Source: GCA-020343675 sp964462945 (lineage in GTDB: Bacteria > Planctomycetota > Phycisphaerae > Sedimentisphaerales > Anaerobacaceae). From it: a stretch of 32,075 nt of DNA. Each line of letters starts with the position of its first letter. Positions within the stretch are counted from its first letter, which is position 1. The stretch is taken from positions 1 through 32,075 of the forward strand of contig CAYWZW010000063.1 of NCBI GenBank assembly GCA_964462945.1, in the 5' to 3' direction. Below, piece by piece: positions 1-6,153 of the stretch. The position numbers and the translations under genes were made by a program. The notes under the pieces were generated by a model. The model ran no database searches, was not told the origin of the DNA, and saw nothing but the letters and a program-made list of their open reading frames with translations.

Positions 1-2
1 GT

Positions 3-2036
3 TCATTTAGCTATCAGTCGGAACGCCAGGGCCGGTTTACCGGCATCGGCAAAGTCACCGCCCAGCTTAATCCAACCATCAGAGGAGCTGTTGCGGGTCG
101 ACAAGTCTATTTCAAACCCGCCGGGCAGAAGTTCTCGCTCCATTGGTTCGAGGGTGATTTCCCACTTGTCCGGAATGATTGTCCACCCACGAGGCACACT
201 TTCCACATTGACAGTACCACTTACTGGTTTCTCGCCGAAGTTATACGCAAAGATCGCAATACTTTTATCTATTTTCGGTGCCACTATATGGGCCTGTTGG
301 AACAGATCGGTGGCTGTATGGGGTATCTGAAGCTGAAGCACTATAGACGATGCTTTGCCCGGTCGAAAGGGCGAAACAGAAGGAGGAGGTTCCAACGGCA
401 GGTTTCGAGCGGCGTCTTTGCCAAGAACGATGAAAAAGGCAGCCGAGTTGAGTTTGGCAGGAAGACCTTCGCTGAGGGATCTGCCTAAGTAGTCATAGAC
501 AGCCTCTGTCTGTAGGTTCTTCGGTAGCGACCAGCTTGTAGGTCCTTCAGACCAGGCCACCAGAACGTCCCGCTCCAGACCATCCGGTCGGCAGCGGAAT
601 GTATAGGTGCGGGCTGAGGGATTGTCTTTGGGAGTCCACCTGCCCAGACAGGCTGCTCCCACGAGAAACCGGCCGACTGCCGCTAAGGCGACATACCCGG
701 GCCGGGGAGTCTGATCTTTGCGCAAAAGGCCAAACTGTATTCCTCTTTCGCGGTAGTTGCCCAGGATAAAGAAAAAGTGGCGGTTAACTCCCGCAAACAG
801 ACTGCTTGCGTATGACCGTGCAATGAATTTGGCCTGCTGTAATTCATCCTGCGGCGATAGCTCGCTCCACGGCTCATCGGTCTTGGCCTGCAGGGCAATG
901 CCACATTCGGTAAGCCAGATAGGCCGTCCGCATGCAGCATCTCGTGCCGGTACGAACTGCTCCAAATAATCGTCAGGTTTGTTATATGAGTGAATGTTGT
1001 ATGTCTCAAAATAAGGCCACACCTCGTTTTCGTGTACCCCCTCGGCATGTAGAGCAGTTCCTGCCCCGGCGTATACGTTCCAACATACAATGAGATTTGG
1101 ATCACCGGCCTTAAAGCCGAGATAGGCTGCTTTCTGGTAACTGCACATTTCATCGATGGTGTGGCCACCAAATGCGGTTATGTTTGCCTCATTCCAGGGC
1201 TCCCAGGCAAGCACTCGGCCCCTATACCGTCTGGCCATGGCCTTACAGAACTCGTAGAGCACTCGCAGGTCTCTGGGCAATCGCCCGCGTGCACGGTCAC
1301 CGTCGAGTTGCTCGTCCGCAGCCCACTTGGGCGTGTCATGAAAGACCTGCAGGAGCTTCAGTCCGTATCGTGCCTGGAGGGTTGCAGCACTGTCATAAGT
1401 AGTATTTTCTGGGAATTTGTCAGGCTTGGTCTGAGCCCCTGCCCAGCTCATACGGTCGCGGATCCAGTTGGCTCCGGCCAGGGCTGCCAATTGGGCGAAA
1501 CGTTCCTGTTTAAGTGGGTCATTTGGTGCAAACCACGAAGTGGCTGAGTCAACGCAAATGGGTGAATCTTGGGGCACTGGTTCGGCCAGTCGGGCTAAAA
1601 CAGCGGCAGTTGTCCAGCCCAAAGTTACTTCAGCAGGGTCCAGGAATTCAACTCGGTACCAGCCGATTCCCAGACGACCTATTATTATCCTGCTTCCAGG
1701 TGTTTGCCTGACTTGGCCAAGTAACCCTTTAGCAGTGACGGCCCCTTGTTCATCAAGCACCCGCCAGTGTGTGGCCTCGGCGAACTGGTCCTGGGGCAAC
1801 TCTATTGCTACTTCCTCTCCCAATAGGAACACGTTCCCAGGATGATCCGGAGCCGGTGTCGGAACACTCCTGGGGATATCCTGTAACGACCCCCGCACTT
1901 GAGTCGGTAGACTGTCGCGAGGCTCCGATAGGACGCCACTGCCCCGAGCTTGGTTATATCCTGCCACAAGTATTAGCAGGGATGAGTAAGTGATAGACAC
2001 AGCTAACAAGGAAATTTCACAGCTTTGCTTATTCAT
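3..2036 (-). CDS. secreted clan-A glycoside hydrolase (GH39/GH5-like TIM barrel)
   Basis: The 677-residue protein is predicted to be exported and to hydrolyse a polysaccharide or glycoside. Residues 8-26 form a hydrophobic N-terminal segment consistent with a signal peptide. Residues about 65-150 look like a beta-sandwich. A TIM-barrel region follows, with the two glutamates expected of retaining clan-A enzymes: E283 in WEPWNEAN (acid/base) and E377 in WLTECG (nucleophile). The last 120 residues look like another beta domain. Both ends lie inside the window, with the TGA stop at 3-5. The start is the first ATG, although its ribosome-binding site is weak. The exact GH family and substrate cannot be told by eye. 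It appears to be the chromosomal gene bordering the accessory element, and no link to the alpha-glucan cluster is shown. Confidence 0.8.
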   Translation of the reverse strand: MNKQSCEISLLAVSITYSSLLILVAGYNQARGSGVLSEPRDSLPTQVRGSLQDIPRSVPTPAPDHPGNVFLLGEEVAIELPQDQFAEATHWRVLDEQGAVTAKGLLGQVRQTPGSRIIIGRLGIGWYRVEFLDPAEVTLGWTTAAVLARLAEPVPQDSPICVDSATSWFAPNDPLKQERFAQLAALAGANWIRDRMSWAGAQTKPDKFPENTTYDSAATLQARYGLKLLQVFHDTPKWAADEQLDGDRARGRLPRDLRVLYEFCKAMARRYRGRVLAWEPWNEANITAFGGHTIDEMCSYQKAAYLGFKAGDPNLIVCWNVYAGAGTALHAEGVHENEVWPYFETYNIHSYNKPDDYLEQFVPARDAACGRPIWLTECGIALQAKTDEPWSELSPQDELQQAKFIARSYASSLFAGVNRHFFFILGNYRERGIQFGLLRKDQTPRPGYVALAAVGRFLVGAACLGRWTPKDNPSARTYTFRCRPDGLERDVLVAWSEGPTSWSLPKNLQTEAVYDYLGRSLSEGLPAKLNSAAFFIVLGKDAARNLPLEPPPSVSPFRPGKASSIVLQLQIPHTATDLFQQAHIVAPKIDKSIAIFAYNFGEKPVSGTVNVESVPRGWTIIPDKWEITLEPMERELLPGGFEIDLSTRNSSSDGWIKLGGDFADAGKPALAFRLIAK

Positions 2037-2212
2037 TGTTTAATCCCAATTACAGAACCCATTTGCTTGTGATAGAGCGCTATTCTACCTTTGGGCGCTC
2101 GGCTCTACCAGTCCTCTGGTTAAACAGGCAAGAGGCTCTGAATGGTGGTCATGTACGAGTCGGCGTAGCCATACCCTAAGATGTGTAGCTCACAGGCTGG
2201 AGATAACAGAGG

Positions 2213-2419
2213 TTAGTAGTACATATCGTCATTATGGTAAAGGTCCTTCCAGCTGACTGTGTCGGGGTCATAGTTTTTATCGTCATCTTTCTCCTGGCAT
2301 TCATGCAGATGGTCAAGGATTCTATTCACCACCCTGCGGATGGCTCTGGTGTTCTCACAGATCTCTTCAAGAGTCTGAATGGCCTTTTCATCTTTTTGCG
2401 GATCTTCTTTTGGTGTCAT
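2213..2419 (-). CDS. small charged hypothetical protein (68 aa)
   Basis: This 68-residue, highly charged protein has a predicted helical middle (residues about 12-42, with heptad-like hydrophobics) and an acidic, tyrosine-ending C-terminus. I recognise no family. It is the last gene of the minus-strand island, beyond the terminator that follows the E1 gene, so it probably has its own promoter. No strong Shine-Dalgarno sequence precedes the ATG, which lowers confidence. The gap between it and the glycoside hydrolase gene (2037-2212) shows no recognisable gene or tRNA and is where the left edge of the element is most likely to lie. Confidence 0.5.
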   Translation of the reverse strand: MTPKEDPQKDEKAIQTLEEICENTRAIRRVVNRILDHLHECQEKDDDKNYDPDTVSWKDLYHNDDMYY

Positions 2420-2502
2420 TTCAGAATGATAACGGCGTGAGAGTATTTAAGCTTTATGCCATTGAAACATACAGAAAGAAAAAGATATGTTGAAGCAGTG
2501 AG

Positions 2503-2532
2503 AAAAAGGAGGGCCCTTCACTCGGGCCCTCC
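2503..2532 (-). terminator. rho-independent terminator after the E1-like gene
   Basis: A perfect 9-bp stem, GGAGGGCCC (2508-2516) against GGGCCCTCC (2524-2532), encloses a 7-base loop. On the minus strand it is followed by a TTTTT run (2503-2507). It lies 7 bases past the stop of the ThiF/E1-like gene and closes the Ub-like cassette. Confidence 0.92.
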
Positions 2533-2538
2533 CCATGG

Positions 2539-3225
2539 TCAGCGTTCCGACGGTTGAAGAACTTGGGTAACAGTGAGCTCGCTCGCCAGTAGATTCAGTT
2601 GAATGTCACAATCTATGGGCAATTGCCGCAGGTACTTGGTGAATTGGGCAAGCATGAGCCCGGCAGCAATGTTGGCACAGTAGATGGTTGTCTTGGCCGT
2701 GCACGGGCCGACAAAAGCCTCGTCCGCATTGAACAGGGTGGCCGGATAGTGCCTTCGGGATTCGGCATCGCAGGCCGTCAGTATTCGCAGGACCTCGGCA
2801 CTCATCCTGCCATCGACAAAGAAGGAGACCTTGTCCTTTACGGACTCCCAGATCAGCCGCCGGACGTCGATGCGATCCACACAGCAAAACACAACGTTGC
2901 CGATCTCCATGCTCCTTCGAAACCGCTCCGGCACGATGTGAATCTCGGCTGCGGCGTTTATCCTCCAGCACAGCTCCAGTGTTGCATTGACCTTCAATTG
3001 TCCCATATCGCCTTCCAGATAGCCCTGGCTGGCCAGATTGCTCCATTCGACTTTGTCGAAATCAATCAGTTGCAACCACGGAATCCCCATGGCGGCCAGT
3101 TGCAGAGCAACCTGCCTGCCGATGGCGCCGACGCCGATGACAGTCGCTCTGCAGGCTGCAATCCTATCGGCAGGAACAATATCACGCTGACGAGCATATC
3201 TGTCATGTATCTGCTCTTCACTCAT
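2539..3225 (-). CDS. ThiF/E1-like adenylating enzyme of the Ub-like cassette
   Basis: A single-domain E1-like protein (228 aa) predicted to adenylate the C-terminus of the neighbouring ubiquitin-like protein. It shows the Rossmann ATP-binding loop G31-V-G-A-I-G36, the acidic pair in IDFDKVE (D55, D57), N63, K78 and a cysteine in GPCTAKT (C175) at about the place of E1/ThiF catalytic cysteines. The paired CxxC zinc motifs of classical ThiF/MoeB are absent. The start chosen is the ATG at 3225. It follows a GGGGGTGAT ribosome-binding site, and its ATGA overlaps the stop of the JAB gene, so the two are probably translationally coupled. The upstream in-frame start at 3252 lies inside the JAB gene and is less likely. 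The family call is solid; the partner Ubl is inferred from neighbourhood. Confidence 0.88.
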   Translation of the reverse strand: MSEEQIHDRYARQRDIVPADRIAACRATVIGVGAIGRQVALQLAAMGIPWLQLIDFDKVEWSNLASQGYLEGDMGQLKVNATLELCWRINAAAEIHIVPERFRRSMEIGNVVFCCVDRIDVRRLIWESVKDKVSFFVDGRMSAEVLRILTACDAESRRHYPATLFNADEAFVGPCTAKTTIYCANIAAGLMLAQFTKYLRQLPIDCDIQLNLLASELTVTQVLQPSER

Positions 3226-4001
3226 AGTGCCATCACCCCCTTTTCGTCCCACAGATCGGGCCTATCAGCCAGCTCATCCAAGATGAACTGCCGTTCAGCG
3301 GGTTCCATCTGCTGGAATTCATCGAGGAAGTCGTAGGGTAGAGCGTAGCTGCTCAGGTCATGGTCGACCCTGCTTTTGTCCTGTACTGTCCGGACGGATA
3401 GCCATTCCGTTGCCTTGATATTGGCGGTGTACTCGGCGTCCCAGAGCTCATGGTTACTGGGGCCAAAGTCATGGCCGTAGTCTATTGCTGTGGGAATCAA
3501 GACCTGGCCGCCGGGACCGACATTGAATCGCAGCCTGGCATAGGTCTTATTGTCCTGGGCCACAACAAAAAGCACGGCCCACTGGCAATGGCCAAAGACC
3601 CTGCCGAACGTCTCCTCATCTATCGCGCTGGGCTCAGGCGAATCGCCCGGATGCGAATGCAGCCAGATTCGTGCGAACTGCTCCGGCTTTCGGCCGAGGT
3701 CCACCTGGGCGTCGAAGAAATCCGCCACTGCCGAATCGTCAAACTTGACGCTGACGCAGGTCACTTCCTGCTTGACCGTGATAAACTCCCTGACAAAGAG
3801 CAGGTCGTCGGCATCAGTGATTCCAAACCCGCCGATCTCGTTGTCGGACTTATCTCGGAAATACACCAGTTTTGCCCATGCCGTGGGGCTGAATCGAAGG
3901 GCAACATCGGTTCTCTTAACTTGCCAGCCTGACCTCCGTTGTTCCTGTCTGAGGCTGGCTTGCATGCTCAGACTCGTTGATGGTTGTCTCTTCTCGTTCA
4001 T
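3222..4001 (-). CDS. JAB/JAMM metalloprotease (deubiquitinase-like) of the Ub-like cassette
   Basis: A 259-residue protein with a complete JAMM zinc-protease signature: E55 in NEIGG, then H115-S-H117-P and, at the canonical spacing, S125 and D128 (HSHPGDSPEPSAID). JAMM proteases of Ub-like operons cleave Ubl precursors or Ubl-target bonds, so this enzyme may trim the tail of the nearby Ubl or reverse conjugation. Residues 165-259 form a helical C-terminal extension of unknown role. The start is set at the ATG at 4001, which has AGGAG seven bases upstream. Longer (4043) and shorter (3965) starts are possible but have poorer ribosome-binding sites. It overlaps the 3' end of the E2-like gene by 86 bases and the E1-like gene by 4 bases, arguing for one translationally coupled operon. 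Confidence 0.92.
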   Translation of the reverse strand: MNEKRQPSTSLSMQASLRQEQRRSGWQVKRTDVALRFSPTAWAKLVYFRDKSDNEIGGFGITDADDLLFVREFITVKQEVTCVSVKFDDSAVADFFDAQVDLGRKPEQFARIWLHSHPGDSPEPSAIDEETFGRVFGHCQWAVLFVVAQDNKTYARLRFNVGPGGQVLIPTAIDYGHDFGPSNHELWDAEYTANIKATEWLSVRTVQDKSRVDHDLSSYALPYDFLDEFQQMEPAERQFILDELADRPDLWDEKGVMAL

Positions 4002-4962
4002 CTTCGTTCTCCTGTTCTTCTCTACAATTTGGACATAGGTCATCTTTCAGACACGATGGACAAAACAGCTCTCCGCACTTCTCACATCCGCTTACGCAAT
4101 CCCGGCACAGCATTTCCTCGCAATACGAGCACTGCCCGCTGCAGCCTAAACAGACGGTTTCCTCGCAGTGGCGGCAATAGGTGGAGCAATCCGAGCAATA
4201 GTCGTGCTCGCAGTGATCGCAGAAGTAACTGTCCTCCGAGCTCATCGTGCATCCGCAGTCATGGCATGCCGCTCCGTCCCAATTATCAAGCGACACATAT
4301 GGACTATCCGGGCTGTAGGTGTTGAGGATACTTCTGACGATGGTAAAGAAGTCACACATCCGGCCTTCTTCAAGAGCCGCTCGAATTGCGGCAGAACCAT
4401 CCCCTTCACAGAGCTTTTCGCTGCTGACGTGCGGATGTGTGACGGCATCATCCGTGGCAGGAGGGTTCGGCTCGAGGGCAATCACGTGGTACGGACTGTT
4501 GTAGTACAAGTGGTCGAGCTTATTCAGCTCCAGCTGAATCTTAAACGGCCCCAGGTAAATATCCTCCAAGGTGATCGGCTCTGTGACAACAGAGATGGTG
4601 TTCTTAGAGGCATCGAACTCGATGTCGCCGAATTCCCCTTCCAAGGCGTCCAATTCGTCAACCAGCACCGGCAGTTTTGGAGTTTCTTTCTGTGGCTTCT
4701 CAGCCAGAGGTCGGATTCGCGGCAGGGAGTATTCGACTTCGCCGAGCACTCTATCTACGTTCTTACAGCACGTCTGGGCTGCTGAAAGCCAGCCTCTTGC
4801 TACGGATGTTCCCATTTTTCGGGATTCGGAAGTCAGTTGTTGAAATTGGCCGGTAAGACTTGTCAGTTGCCTGCTCAGCTCTAAATACCGGCCGTGCTTG
4901 AGCTGCATCAGGCCTTCCTGGATTCTGTTTGCCATTCGGGCTAATTTCTTTCTGTCTTCCAT
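3916..4962 (-). CDS. E2-like (UBC-fold) domain fused to a cysteine-ladder zinc domain
   Basis: A 348-residue protein that I read as an E2 plus E3-like fusion. Residues 1-75 are helical, possibly a coiled coil. Residues about 125-228 follow the E2 pattern: beta strands (LGPFKIQLEL), a YY-x2-P segment, then HPHV (H176-P177) followed by a candidate catalytic cysteine C185 in KLCEGDG, and a helical end before W228. Residues 233-313 hold 21 cysteines. From C248 the unit C-x2-C-x4-C-x2-C repeats about every 15 residues (248, 263, 278, 293), with a final CxxC at 310. This suggests tandem cross-brace zinc binding, RING-like in role but unusually regular. An acidic tail follows. The start at 4962 has an AAAGGGTG ribosome-binding site. 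The zinc-binding reading is strong; the E2 assignment rests on motif order and neighbours. Confidence 0.75.
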   Translation of the reverse strand: MEDRKKLARMANRIQEGLMQLKHGRYLELSRQLTSLTGQFQQLTSESRKMGTSVARGWLSAAQTCCKNVDRVLGEVEYSLPRIRPLAEKPQKETPKLPVLVDELDALEGEFGDIEFDASKNTISVVTEPITLEDIYLGPFKIQLELNKLDHLYYNSPYHVIALEPNPPATDDAVTHPHVSSEKLCEGDGSAAIRAALEEGRMCDFFTIVRSILNTYSPDSPYVSLDNWDGAACHDCGCTMSSEDSYFCDHCEHDYCSDCSTYCRHCEETVCLGCSGQCSYCEEMLCRDCVSGCEKCGELFCPSCLKDDLCPNCREEQENEDEREETTINESEHASQPQTGTTEVRLAS

Positions 4963-4978
4963 AAGACACCCTTTCAAC

Positions 4979-5019
4979 AAAAAGGGGCACCTGCCCATCA
5001 AGAAGACAAGCAGATGCCC
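4979..5019 (-). terminator. terminator or attenuator between the Ubl and E2-like genes
   Basis: On the minus strand, GGGCATCTGC (5019-5010) pairs with GCAGGTGCCC (4994-4985) with one G-T wobble, and CTTTTT follows. The stem begins at the Ubl stop codon. The next gene's ribosome-binding site lies just beyond, so read-through would set the ratio of Ubl to enzymes. A hairpin with almost the same stem occurs at 9903-9940. Confidence 0.72.
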
Positions 5020-5270
5020 TAAGTGATATTTGCGATCTGGTGCAGGCTATTCGCCGCGCCCTCTATTTTCGTGGGGGTTATAGTGACACGGTCACCTTCC
5101 TGAAGGACATAATCTTTCGGTACCGGCTGGCGGTTGACTCGAATGAGGAAGTCCGTCGCCTTTCGACCCGGCATTTGCTCGTTGAAGAACTGTTCCACCG
5201 TGGTCCCTTCGGGCGAGGTCACGTAATCGGCGAAGCCTGAGCCGTCATTGTTGATGTACAAAAGTCTCAT
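5019..5270 (-). CDS. beta-grasp ubiquitin-like protein (ThiS/MoaD/Ubl superfamily)
   Basis: An 83-residue protein with the layout of a ThiS/MoaD/ubiquitin-type beta-grasp domain: two N-terminal strands (MRLLYINNDG, FADYVTSPEGTTV), a helix (VEQFFNEQM), strands FLIRVNRQPV and YVLQEGD, and the typical GDRVTITP end strand. In ThiS and MoaD this strand runs into a terminal Gly-Gly; here it reads KIEGA and continues with 11 more residues (ANSLHQIANIT). The neighbouring E1-like, E2-like and JAB genes suggest it is the protein that gets conjugated or activated. The start has a GAAAGGA ribosome-binding site 7 bases upstream. A sulfur-carrier role is an alternative, but the E2-like gene favours conjugation. 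Confidence 0.82.
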   Translation of the reverse strand: MRLLYINNDGSGFADYVTSPEGTTVEQFFNEQMPGRKATDFLIRVNRQPVPKDYVLQEGDRVTITPTKIEGAANSLHQIANIT

Positions 5271-5314
5271 TTTGAATTCCTTTCAACTTGATGAGGTAGT
5301 GCTTAATAGATTGA

Positions 5315-5383
5315 CTAACATGGTGACACTGCAGAACGCCCATACTTTGGCGGACCGCGCGCACGGATTCTGCTGTCTTTCAT
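5315..5383 (-). CDS. possible 22-aa leader peptide upstream of the Ubl gene
   Basis: A 22-codon reading frame starts at an ATG preceded by GAAAGGAAAGG, the same strong ribosome-binding site used by the island genes, and ends 44 bases before the Ubl start. The peptide is basic (starting MKDSRIRARGPPKYGR). It could be a translated leader, a small protein or a gene remnant. Nothing else is seen in 5271-5465 apart from the ends of the neighbouring genes. Confidence 0.35.
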   Translation of the reverse strand: MKDSRIRARGPPKYGRSAVSPC

Positions 5384-5465
5384 AACCTTTCCTTTCAAAT
5401 TGGGGTTCTTGGTGACTTGCTGACGATGTGATCGGCTGAAGGGGGTCGAATTGAGGGAGGTGAGC

Positions 5466-5978
5466 CTACGAGGCAGGCCCGCCGCCCCGCCTTGCGTCGG
5501 GAGACGCGGGGGCAGGCGGATTATAAATAAAGACATCCGCCAGCTTGAACTCTTCGATCATCCGGCTGCCGCAGCGATTGCACAGATAGTGCACGTGTAT
5601 GGCCTCGATGGCGATGAACTCCCTTCCGATAAGCTCTCGCTCCTTATAGCCGGCGCCGCACTTGGGACAGCGATCATCAACGATAGGAGCGTTGCGATTG
5701 AGGGCGTCGGTCAGCATCTTGCGGAAGGCTTCCCGGCTCTGCCTCTGGCTTTTGCGCTTAGTCACAGCCAGGCTGTCCAGGAACTTCAGTCCCGCCTGAC
5801 AGACCTTCTGGAGATCCAGCTTGACCGGCCGGACGATCATCAATTCATTCTTGACGAATCTAGCGGCCTCAGCCTCGCTGTTAAACTCGCCGGCTTCATA
5901 CCGCGGACCCACACTGTGGGGATGGTTTCGGCTCTCATCGACTTGTTTGATCTGGATCCATACTTTGTAGAGGTTCAT
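5466..5978 (-). CDS. hypothetical zinc-ribbon protein (170 aa)
   Basis: The N-terminal 55 residues (starting MNLYKVWIQIKQVD) resemble small proteins common on mobile elements that carry a YKVW strand and a ...AGEF..EAEA.. segment. A helical middle follows, then a zinc-ribbon motif, CPKCG and CNRCG, at residues about 110-140. The start at 5978 follows GAAAGGAACAG; a longer frame to 6014 lacks such a site. The last 17 or so residues, rich in Pro, Ala, Gly and Arg, are encoded by a dispersed GC-rich palindrome (5476-5517), so the native C-terminus may have been replaced. The start lies one base after the stop of the 50-aa gene, suggesting coupling. Function unknown. Confidence 0.75.
   Translation of the reverse strand: MNLYKVWIQIKQVDESRNHPHSVGPRYEAGEFNSEAEAARFVKNELMIVRPVKLDLQKVCQAGLKFLDSLAVTKRKSQRQSREAFRKMLTDALNRNAPIVDDRCPKCGAGYKERELIGREFIAIEAIHVHYLCNRCGSRMIEEFKLADVFIYNPPAPASPDARRGGGPAS
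5476..5517. repeat. GC-rich dispersed palindrome, family 1 copy 1
   Basis: A GC-rich element with an inner perfect hairpin (GCGTC-GGGA-GACGC) and outer GCCCCG/GGGGGC pairing. Its clear relative at 20793-20835 shares GGCCCGC, GCCCCG, CTTGCGTCG, GACGC and GCAGGC in the same order. This copy lies inside the 3' end of the 170-aa gene. Confidence 0.75.
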
Positions 5979-5979
5979 G

Positions 5980-6132
5980 TTACTGTTCCTTTCGATCTTC
6001 TGTTTCCAGCACAAATAGCGGGACTACGTCAAGGTTCCCTTCTGCGGCAGTCTCATAGCCGTAGAACTTAAGGACCTCTTTTTGCGCCTCGCTATTGAGG
6101 TCATCGAACATGATGGTTAACGTCTCTGACAT
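5980..6132 (-). CDS. small acidic hypothetical protein (50 aa)
   Basis: A 50-codon gene with a strong AAAGGAG ribosome-binding site eight bases before its ATG. The product is acidic and largely helical (start MSETLTIMFDDLNSEAQKE). Proteins of this size with a ...DLN.EAQ... start and a PL..LE end are familiar on integrative elements, but the family has no known function to me. The stop codon is separated by one base from the start of the 170-aa zinc-ribbon gene, so the two are likely translated together. Confidence 0.75.
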   Translation of the reverse strand: MSETLTIMFDDLNSEAQKEVLKFYGYETAAEGNLDVVPLFVLETEDRKEQ

Positions 6133-6153
6133 AGTGTTTCTCCTTTCCGGCTT

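Noticed and set aside
1161..1547. 128-aa and other plus-strand frames across the hydrolase gene
   Set aside because: They mirror the hydrolase codons on the opposite strand, with no ribosome-binding sites or family patterns.
2037..2212. Possible tRNA or att site between the hydrolase gene and the island
   Set aside because: No cloverleaf or T-loop sequence could be found on either strand. Short matches to the integrase side (such as GAGGCTCTG) are of chance length.
2539..5270. Assignment of the cassette to the PRTRC system
   Set aside because: A JAB, a ThiF-type E1 and a small Ubl are shared, but no ParB-related gene is seen and the E2-like domain is fused to a cysteine ladder. Profile searches are needed before using that name.
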